Of a stretch of DNA of 8,010 nt, positions 1-4,614 are shown one piece after another; position 1 is the stretch's first letter; each line of letters begins with the position of its first letter. Position numbers and translations under genes: made by a program. The notes beneath the pieces were generated by a model. The model saw only the letters and a program-made list of their open reading frames with translations, did no database searches and was not told the DNA's origin. The stretch comes from Oscillospiraceae bacterium (GTDB lineage Bacteria; Bacillota; Clostridia; Oscillospirales; Oscillospiraceae), in the NCBI GenBank assembly GCA_021205585.1, contig JAJPXI010000028.1, positions 1-8,010 of the forward strand. Reading direction: 5' to 3'.

Positions 1-674
1 GCTTACAATCGGAAAACAACACCATGCCTCCGCAGGAAGCGCAGGATGCCCCAGCGCCGCTGGAACGGGAGGCGGCCTCCCCGCTGGAACCGGCCCCCCA
101 GGAGGAGCGTCCCTGGCGGCTGGTGGGCCAGGCGCTGGACACCTATATCATCGTGGAGCAGGGGGACGTCATCACCTTCATCGACAAGCACGCCGCCCAC
201 GAGCGCATGTGGTTTGACAAGCTGAAGGCCCAGGACTGGCGGCCCATGAGCCAGGTGCTCCTCGCCCCCCAGGTCTTTACTCCCGCCCCGGAGGAGGGGG
301 CTGTCCTGCTGGAGCAGCTGCCCCTGCTGGAGCAGTTCGGCTTCCTGGTGGAGGATTTCGGCGGCGGCTCTTTGCTGCTGCGGCAAATCCCCTGCGACAT
401 CGACCCGGAGCAGGCCGTCCCCGCCCTGACGGAGTTGGCCGGCCGGCTGCTGACCACCGGGGGCCGGGCCGACCCCGCCGCCGCCCGGGACGAGCTGCTG
501 CACACGGTGGCCTGCAAGGCGGCCATCAAGGGCGGCCAGAAAAACGGCGACATAGAGCTGAAAGCGGTGGCCCAGGCCGTCCTCTCCGGCCAGGTGCGCT
601 ACTGCCCCCACGGCCGCCCGGTGGCCATCGAATTGACCCGCGCCGCCCTGGAAAAGCAGTTCAAGCGGGCCTGA
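1..674 (+). CDS. mutL: DNA mismatch repair protein MutL, C-terminal part (5' end outside window)
   Basis: The reading frame is open from position 3 with no stop upstream, so this is the 3' end of a longer gene; the ATG at 24 is internal. MutL couples mismatch recognition by MutS to strand removal. The visible part covers the end of the low-complexity linker (Pro/Glu-rich, about 24-110) and the C-terminal dimerisation/endonuclease domain. The metal-binding endonuclease motif lies at 183-218 and reads DKHAAHERMWFD, compared with the family pattern DQHA(X)2E(X)4E. Two further motifs of nicking MutLs follow: ACKAA (510-524) and CPHGRP (603-620). The protein ends normally at QFKRA with a TGA stop at 672. 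Endonuclease motifs fit an organism without MutH. The gene is followed not by another gene but, 10 nt after the stop, by a palindromic repeat that may end its transcript. Identity is secure; the variant motif is discussed in the findings. Confidence 0.95.
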   Translation, partial: LQSENNTMPPQEAQDAPAPLEREAASPLEPAPQEERPWRLVGQALDTYIIVEQGDVITFIDKHAAHERMWFDKLKAQDWRPMSQVLLAPQVFTPAPEEGAVLLEQLPLLEQFGFLVEDFGGGSLLLRQIPCDIDPEQAVPALTELAGRLLTTGGRADPAAARDELLHTVACKAAIKGGQKNGDIELKAVAQAVLSGQVRYCPHGRPVAIELTRAALEKQFKRA

Positions 675-684
675 CCAAATGCTT

Positions 685-848
685 AGGGAAGCGCTGATTA
701 AATCGGCAAGAGCGGGTGGCAGAAGATTTTGGTTCAGGAAAAGGCGCAAAAGCGCAGGCATACTTGATGTATGTCAAGCTTTTGCAACGCATTCCTGGGC
801 CGAAAGATTCTGCCAGACGCCGCAGGCGCATTTAATCAGTGCTTCCCT
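685..848. repeat. MITE-like palindromic element with 19-bp inverted terminal repeats
   Basis: The ends agggaagcgctgattaaat (685-703) and atttaatcagtgcttccct (830-848) are inverted repeats with a single G·T wobble. The arms keep pairing inward: 720-740 pairs imperfectly with 791-812, gcaaaagc (746-753) pairs exactly with gcttttgc (778-785), and the tip 757-763/769-775 closes over a 5-nt loop. The whole element can therefore fold into one long hairpin. A TTA triplet flanks the palindrome on both sides (683-685 and 848-850) and could be a short target duplication, though it is ambiguous with the repeat end. No transposase is present, so if mobile it would be non-autonomous. It sits 10 nt after the mutL stop and could also act as a transcription barrier. 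The structure is seen directly; mobility is inference. Confidence 0.75.
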
Positions 849-868
849 TATGACTGCACCGCACAAAG

Positions 869-916
869 CGGCAAGAGCGGGTGGCAGAAGATTTTGGTTC
901 AGAGAAAGGCGCAAAA
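869..916. repeat. Truncated second copy of the palindromic element (left arm only)
   Basis: Positions 869-902 are identical over 34 nt to 704-737 of the full element. After two mismatches, 905-916 again match 740-751, giving 48 nt with two differences at an offset of 165. This copy lacks the outer inverted terminal repeat, and after 916 it diverges before the hairpin tip and right arm. It is therefore a remnant, or the product of a partial duplication, lying in direct orientation 20 nt beyond the complete element and about 30 nt upstream of the aro promoter's -35 box. Confidence 0.85.
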
Positions 917-946
917 TTGATTTCCGTGGGCATGGAAAAATAACGG

Positions 947-975
947 TTGCAATCGGAGAGAAACCGGGGTATAAT
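947..975 (+). promoter_or_regulatory. Sigma-A-type promoter of the aromatic amino acid operon
   Basis: A -35 box TTGCAA (947-952, 4 of 6 to TTGACA) is followed after exactly 17 nt by a perfect -10 box TATAAT (970-975). Transcription would start near 982, leaving a leader of about 28 nt before the small ORF at 1010. The region is AT-rich compared with the surrounding coding sequence. A direct repeat AAACCGG at 961-967 and 981-987 brackets the -10 box. This is the only convincing promoter seen ahead of the operon. Confidence 0.8.
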
Positions 976-1009
976 AAAATAAACCGGTCACCTTGCAGGA
1001 GGATTTGTT

Positions 1010-1108
1010 ATGAACAGCAGCGCCCTGAAAACTGTATCCTTTGCCCGCGCCTATGGCTGGGCCCGATTTACGGGCTTCGGCTTTTTTGGCGTGGAGAAAA
1101 AAGGATGA
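1010..1108 (+). CDS. Aromatic-rich leader peptide (putative attenuator peptide of the aro operon)
   Basis: This is a 32-codon ORF with a perfect AGGAGG ribosome binding site (997-1002), 7 nt of spacing, an ATG start and a TGA stop at 1106. Residues 10-27 read SFARAYGWARFTGFGFFG: five Phe, one Tyr and one Trp in the 16 residues from position 11 to 26. The aromatic codons are at 1040 (F), 1052 (Y), 1058 (W), 1067 (F), 1076 (F), 1082 and 1085 (FF). The peptide has no membrane segment or known domain. Its position, immediately behind the promoter and ahead of DAHP synthase, its length and its composition match leader peptides of ribosome-mediated attenuators such as those of the enterobacterial trp and pheA operons. 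The inferred role is sensing charged Phe/Tyr/Trp tRNAs by ribosome stalling, with the peptide itself probably a by-product. A free-standing small protein function cannot be excluded. Four of the five Phe codons are TTT, unlike the TTC preference of the downstream genes. Confidence 0.82.
   Translation: MNSSALKTVSFARAYGWARFTGFGFFGVEKKG
1057..1087 (+). terminator. Terminator-like hairpin plus U6 tract inside the leader ORF
   Basis: gcccg (1061-1065) pairs exactly with cgggc (1071-1075) across a 5-nt loop. Two G·U pairs and, after a mismatch, a C-G pair extend the stem to 1057/1079. Two nucleotides later comes a run of six T (1082-1087), which encodes the adjacent Phe25-Phe26. Shape and spacing resemble a weak intrinsic terminator that could form only when no ribosome is translating the leader. 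The stem is short, so function is uncertain. Confidence 0.35.
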
Positions 1109-1170
1109 ACAGATGAGCGCACCCCCTGCGGAGGGGTTGGAACAGTCGGCACGGCTCATTGGTGTTCGTC
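1104..1170 (+). promoter_or_regulatory. Leader RNA long stem spanning the leader peptide stop codon
   Basis: gatgaac (1104-1110) can pair with gttcgtc (1164-1170) in 7 bp with one G·U. atgagc (1113-1118) pairs with gctcat (1154-1159), and a small hairpin at 1123-1136 (stem 1123-1127/1132-1136, loop gcgg) lies inside. The 5' strand contains the leader TGA (1106-1108), so a ribosome that finishes the leader would cover it, while one stalled early at aromatic codons would leave it free. That geometry suits an attenuator switch. Pairings were found by eye; no folding energy was calculated. Confidence 0.45.
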
Positions 1171-1190
1171 ATCAGTGGGCCTATCTTTAT

Positions 1191-1261
1191 GCCATGGGCC
1201 CCGTGAAATCCTGCGGCGGGCCATGGCGGGAGCCGGAGGCTGCGGGCTTCGCGGGGTTCCC
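1191..1261 (+). promoter_or_regulatory. Two adjacent GC-rich hairpins upstream of the aroF ribosome binding site
   Basis: Hairpin A pairs 1191-1201 with 1218-1227 (gccatggg and ccc against ggg and ccatggc, 10 bp with one bulged G). Hairpin B pairs gggagcc (1228-1234) with ggttccc (1255-1261), and ctgcg (1240-1244) with cgcgg (1250-1254) over a 5-nt loop. B ends 14 nt before the AAAGGA of aroF and is followed by tcacattaatttt, which is AT-rich but not a clean U-tract. gggcc at 1177-1181 can instead pair with ggccc at 1197-1201, which would break hairpin A. These are candidates for the switching part of the attenuator; whether B terminates transcription is unclear. Confidence 0.45.
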
Positions 1262-1289
1262 TCACATTAATTTTGAAAGGAAGATTTTT

Positions 1290-2315
1290 ATGGTAGTTGT
1301 GATGAAGCCCGGCACGGAGCAGGGCGAAATCGACCGGCTGGTGGATCAGCTGCAAAATTTGGGGCTGATCGTCAGCGTCACCAACGGCGTGGGCTGCTCC
1401 ATCCTGGGCCTGGTGGGGGACACCGCCGCCGTGGACATGGGCAAAATCACCACCAACGAGAACGTGGAGCGGGTCATGCGGGTGCAGGAGCCCTACAAAA
1501 AGGCCAACCGCAAATTCCACCCGGCGGACACGGTGGTTCAGGTGGGCGGCGCGAAGGTCGGCGGCGGCAACTTTTCCGTCATCGCCGGCCCCTGCTCGGT
1601 GGAGAGCAAGGAGCAGATTATTCAGGTGGCCAGGGACGTGAAGGCCTCCGGGGCGGCCCTGCTCCGGGGGGGCGCGTTCAAGCCCCGCACCTCCCCCTAC
1701 TCCTTCCAGGGCATGGGACTGGACGGTCTGAAGCTGCTGGAGGAGGCCAGGGCCGCCACCGGCCTGCCCATCGTCACCGAGATTATGACCCCCAAATACT
1801 GCGACATCTTTGAGGAAAAAGTGGATCTGGTGCAGGTGGGGGCCAGGAATATGCAGAACTTCGACCTGCTGAAGGAAGTGGGCAAAATGTCCAAGCCCGT
1901 GCTGCTCAAGCGGGGGCTGTCCAACAGCTATGAGGAGTGGATCATGTCCGCCGAGTACATTATGAGCGAGGGCAACCAGAACGTCATCCTGTGCGAGCGG
2001 GGCATCCGCACCTTCGAGACCTACACCCGCAACACCCTGGACGTGTCCGCCGTCCCCGCCATCAAACGCATGAGCCATCTGCCCGTCATCATCGACCCCT
2101 CCCACTCCGGCGGGTACTACTGGCTGGTGGAGCCCCTGGCCCTGGCCGCCGTGGCCGCCGGGGCCGATGGGTTGATCATCGAGGTACACAACGACCCCGC
2201 CAACGCCAAGTGCGACGGGCAGCAGTCTTTGACCCCGGAGCGGTTCCAGGCCCTGATGGACAAACTGCGCCCCCTGGTGGAGCTGATGGACAAAACCCTG
2301 GTGGAGCCGGACTGA
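1290..2315 (+). CDS. aroF: 3-deoxy-7-phosphoheptulonate (DAHP) synthase, type I-beta with N-terminal regulatory domain
   Basis: This 341-residue protein condenses phosphoenolpyruvate and erythrose-4-phosphate to DAHP, the entry step of the shikimate pathway. Residues 1 to about 65 form the ferredoxin-like (ACT-like) regulatory domain known from Thermotoga maritima DAHP synthase, where it mediates Tyr/Phe inhibition. The rest is the TIM barrel. Visible motifs are GPCSVES, RGGAFKPRTSPYSFQG, LLKRG and DPSHSGG. The metal ligands fall at Cys102, His272, Glu298 and Asp309, exactly the Thermotoga numbering as I recall it, so the start and length are well supported. The ATG at 1290 has AAAGGA at 1276-1281 with an 8-nt spacer. 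The same frame stays open upstream to 1041, but that extension overlaps the leader peptide in another frame and has no family-like sequence. It is the first structural gene of the operon and the logical target of the attenuator. Confidence 0.97.
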   Translation: MVVVMKPGTEQGEIDRLVDQLQNLGLIVSVTNGVGCSILGLVGDTAAVDMGKITTNENVERVMRVQEPYKKANRKFHPADTVVQVGGAKVGGGNFSVIAGPCSVESKEQIIQVARDVKASGAALLRGGAFKPRTSPYSFQGMGLDGLKLLEEARAATGLPIVTEIMTPKYCDIFEEKVDLVQVGARNMQNFDLLKEVGKMSKPVLLKRGLSNSYEEWIMSAEYIMSEGNQNVILCERGIRTFETYTRNTLDVSAVPAIKRMSHLPVIIDPSHSGGYYWLVEPLALAAVAAGADGLIIEVHNDPANAKCDGQQSLTPERFQALMDKLRPLVELMDKTLVEPD

Positions 2316-2328
2316 GGAGGGAACGGGC

Positions 2329-3390
2329 ATGAAAACCCTGACCGTCGCCCTGCCGGGGCGGGAGTACGACATCCTGATTGAAAACGGCCTGCTCTCCCAG
2401 GCGGGTCGGCGGTGCCGGGCCGCCCTGCCCCGGGCCGGGCGGGTGGCCCTGGTGACCGACTCCAACGTGGGCCCACTGTACGCCCGCCTGGTGCGGGAGA
2501 GCCTGGAGGGGGCCGGGTTCGCCGTGGAGGTCATCCAGCTGCGGGCCGGGGAACAGACCAAGTGTGCCCAGAGCCTGTCCGGGCTTTGGGAACGGTTCAT
2601 GGCCTTCGGCCTGACCCGGACCGACGCCGTGGCCGCCCTTGGGGGCGGGGTCATCGGGGACTTGGCCGGCTTCGCCGCCGCCACCGCCCTGCGGGGAGTG
2701 GACTTTGTGCAGATCCCCACCACCCTGCTGGCCCAGGTGGACTCCTCCGTGGGGGGCAAGGTGGCCATCGATTTGCAGGCAGGGAAAAACCTGGCTGGGG
2801 CTTTCTGGCAGCCCAAGCTGGTGCTGATGGACCCCCAGGCCCTGACCACCCTGAGCGACGCCACCTTCTCCGACGGCATGGCCGAGGTCATCAAATACGG
2901 CTGCATCTGGGACGGGGAGTTTTTCTCTTTCCTGGAGCAGCGGCCCTGCCGGGAGAGGATTATGGGGGAGATTGAACACGTTTTGTATACCTGCTGCGAT
3001 ATTAAACGCCAGGTTGTCATGGAGGACGAGCGGGACACCGGCATTCGGATGCTCCTGAACTTCGGCCACACCCTGGGCCACGCCTACGAGCTGGCCGGAC
3101 ACTATGAGAGGTGGACCCACGGCCAGGCGGTGGCCGCCGGCATGGTTCGGGCGGCCCGGCTGGGCCATACGCTGGGCGTGACCGACGCTCAGGCTGCCGG
3201 GCGCATCGCCGCCCTGCTGGAGCAATTCGGCCTGCCGGTGGAGATTCCCTGCACGCCGGAGCAGTACGCCGCCGCCATCGGCCTGGACAAAAAGGGCGCG
3301 GGGGAGGACATCTCCCTGATTCTGCTGGAGCGGCTGGGCCGCGCCGTACCGAAGAAGCTGGCCAAGGCGGAGGTGCTGAAGCTGCTATGA
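2329..3390 (+). CDS. aroB: 3-dehydroquinate synthase
   Basis: This enzyme converts DAHP to 3-dehydroquinate using NAD+ and a divalent metal, the second shikimate step. At 353 residues it has normal family length. The nucleotide-binding segment GGGVIGDLAGF and the following IPTTLLAQVDSSVGGK are intact. The metal ligands are visible as Glu186 (in MAEVIKYG), His247 (in NFGHTLGH) and His264 (in HGQAV). A perfect AGGAGG (2315-2320) shares its first base with the aroF stop and lies 8 nt before the ATG, so only 13 nt separate the two genes and they are surely co-transcribed. The stop codon overlaps the aroA start. Confidence 0.97.
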   Translation: MKTLTVALPGREYDILIENGLLSQAGRRCRAALPRAGRVALVTDSNVGPLYARLVRESLEGAGFAVEVIQLRAGEQTKCAQSLSGLWERFMAFGLTRTDAVAALGGGVIGDLAGFAAATALRGVDFVQIPTTLLAQVDSSVGGKVAIDLQAGKNLAGAFWQPKLVLMDPQALTTLSDATFSDGMAEVIKYGCIWDGEFFSFLEQRPCRERIMGEIEHVLYTCCDIKRQVVMEDERDTGIRMLLNFGHTLGHAYELAGHYERWTHGQAVAAGMVRAARLGHTLGVTDAQAAGRIAALLEQFGLPVEIPCTPEQYAAAIGLDKKGAGEDISLILLERLGRAVPKKLAKAEVLKLL

Positions 3391-4556
3391 ACCTGAAGCT
3401 GACCCCCTGCCTGCTCCACGGGGAGATTACCCCGCCCCCCTCCAAGTCCTACTGCCACCGGGCGCTGATCGCCGCCGCTCTGGGGGGAGAGGGCAGCAGG
3501 ATTGACAACCTGGCCCAGTCGAAGGACATCGAGGCCACCCGCCGCTGCCTGGACGCCCTGCGGACGCCGGGGGAAGGGCTCCCCCTGCTGGACTGCGGGG
3601 AGTCCGGCTCCACCCTGCGGTTTCTGATTCCCCTGGCCCTGGTTCTCCGGGGGGGCGGGCGGCTGACCGGCCAGGGCCGGCTGATGGAGCGGCCCCAGGA
3701 GCCCTACTTCCGGCTGTTTGACGAAAAGGGGATTTTCTATGAAAAGCAGGGGGAGATCCTCACCGTCCAAGGCCGGCTGAAGCCGGGGGAATACCGGCTC
3801 AGCGGCCAGGTGTCCAGCCAGTTTTTCACCGGTCTGCTGTACGCCCTGCCTCTGCTGGATGGGGACAGCGAGCTGGTCGCGGCCACCCCGCTGGAGTCGG
3901 AGGGATATGTGGAAATGACCCTCCAGGTGCTGGAGCGCTTCGGCGTGACGGCGCGGCCCGTACCGGGGGGCTGGCATATTCCCGGCGGCCAGCGCTACCG
4001 TCCGGGGACGCTGACGGTGGAGGCCGACTGGTCCCAGGCGGGGTTCTTCCTGGCGGCCAGGGGTATAGGGAACCCCATTGAAATTTGCGGATTAAACCCA
4101 AACTCGGCCCAGGGGGATCGGGTGGCCGCCCGGTATATGCGGCTGCTGGACGGGCCGGGGGACGTGGAGCTGGACGTGTCCCAGTGCCCGGACCTGGTGC
4201 CCCCTCTGGCCCTCCGGGCCGCTCTGCGGCGGGGGGAGGCCCGGCTGGTCAACGCGGGACGCCTGCGCATGAAGGAGAGCGACCGGCTGGCCACCGTCAC
4301 CCAGACCCTGAACGCCCTGGGGGCCGGGGTGGAGGAGGGGCCGGACAGCCTGACCATCCATGGAGTAGAGCGGCTGGCCGGAGGCGGGGCGGTGGACTGC
4401 TGCAACGACCACCGCATCGCCATGATGGCCGCCATGGCCGCCACTCGCTGCGCCGCCCCCGTCACCCTGCTGGGGGCGCAATGTGTGGAAAAATCCTACC
4501 CGGCGTTCTGGCGGGACTACGCCGCCCTGGGCGGCCAGATTCATACTGAAATCTGA
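3387..4556 (+). CDS. aroA: 3-phosphoshikimate 1-carboxyvinyltransferase (EPSP synthase)
   Basis: This enzyme joins PEP to shikimate-3-phosphate to give EPSP, the sixth step. The ATG overlaps the aroB stop as ATGA, so translation is probably coupled; the frame is open farther upstream, but only this start gives the family N-terminus. The protein has 389 residues, a little shorter than the E. coli enzyme (427). Substrate-binding residues are Lys20, Ser21 and Arg25 (PSKSYCHR) and Ser143-Ser144-Gln145. The catalytic Asp269 (in CPDLVPPLA) and Lys296-Glu297 (in RLRMKESDRL) are present, as is NDHRIAM near the C-terminus. The PEP-site loop that reads GNAGT in E. coli is replaced by GESGST followed by LRFL. 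The stop codon lies inside the left arm of a perfect hairpin. Confidence 0.97.
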   Translation: MNLKLTPCLLHGEITPPPSKSYCHRALIAAALGGEGSRIDNLAQSKDIEATRRCLDALRTPGEGLPLLDCGESGSTLRFLIPLALVLRGGGRLTGQGRLMERPQEPYFRLFDEKGIFYEKQGEILTVQGRLKPGEYRLSGQVSSQFFTGLLYALPLLDGDSELVAATPLESEGYVEMTLQVLERFGVTARPVPGGWHIPGGQRYRPGTLTVEADWSQAGFFLAARGIGNPIEICGLNPNSAQGDRVAARYMRLLDGPGDVELDVSQCPDLVPPLALRAALRRGEARLVNAGRLRMKESDRLATVTQTLNALGAGVEEGPDSLTIHGVERLAGGGAVDCCNDHRIAMMAAMAATRCAAPVTLLGAQCVEKSYPAFWRDYAALGGQIHTEI

Positions 4557-4593
4557 TTAAAACAAGACATTGAAAATGGCTTGTTTTAATCAG
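4553..4593. repeat. Perfect 14-bp AT-rich inverted repeat in the aroA-aroC gap
   Basis: ctgattaaaacaag (4553-4566) is the exact reverse complement of cttgttttaatcag (4580-4593). The 13-nt centre can add three more pairs (4568-4570/4576-4578). It fills most of the only sizeable gap in the operon and includes the aroA stop codon. There is no run of T after the right arm, so it is not a normal intrinsic terminator; RNA stabilisation, processing or partial attenuation are possible. Its outer nine bases (ctgattaaa and tttaatcag) are the same, in the same orientation, as the inner part of the terminal repeats at 685-703 and 830-848. Confidence 0.8.
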
Positions 4594-4614
4594 AAGAGAG
4601 TATCAGGAGGTCTT

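Noticed and set aside
704..916. CRISPR-like repeats
   Set aside because: Only two copies exist, one is inside a palindromic element, spacing is 165 nt and there are no cas genes.
679..1116. 145-codon plus-strand ORF starting just after mutL
   Set aside because: It runs through both palindromic repeats and across the promoter, has no ribosome binding site and resembles no protein family; the two similar peptide stretches in it are simply the duplicated repeat arm.
1041..1289. N-terminal extension of DAHP synthase to an upstream ATG
   Set aside because: The extension overlaps the leader ORF in another frame, has no Shine-Dalgarno at 1041, and the ATG at 1290 gives exactly the Thermotoga-type residue numbering for all four metal ligands.
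1109..1289. T-box riboswitch ahead of aroF
   Set aside because: I could not find the conserved T-box sequence (AGGGTGGNACCGCG-like) or the specifier-loop arrangement; the aromatic leader ORF explains the region better.
1068..3071. Very long minus-strand ORF opposite aroF and aroB (and a similar one at 5623-7023)
   Set aside because: Mirror frames of GC-rich genes stay open by codon bias; the translations are Gly/Pro/His-rich low-complexity with no family motif, while the plus strand encodes clear enzymes.
4570..4600. Internal promoter in the aroA-aroC gap
   Set aside because: TTGAAA at 4570 resembles a -35 box but no -10-like sequence follows at 16-18 nt, and the bases belong to the hairpin.
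4570..4614. Earlier aroC start at 4570
   Set aside because: It lies inside the hairpin loop without a binding site, adds 15 unconserved residues, and the ATG at 4615 has AGGAGG and the family N-terminus.
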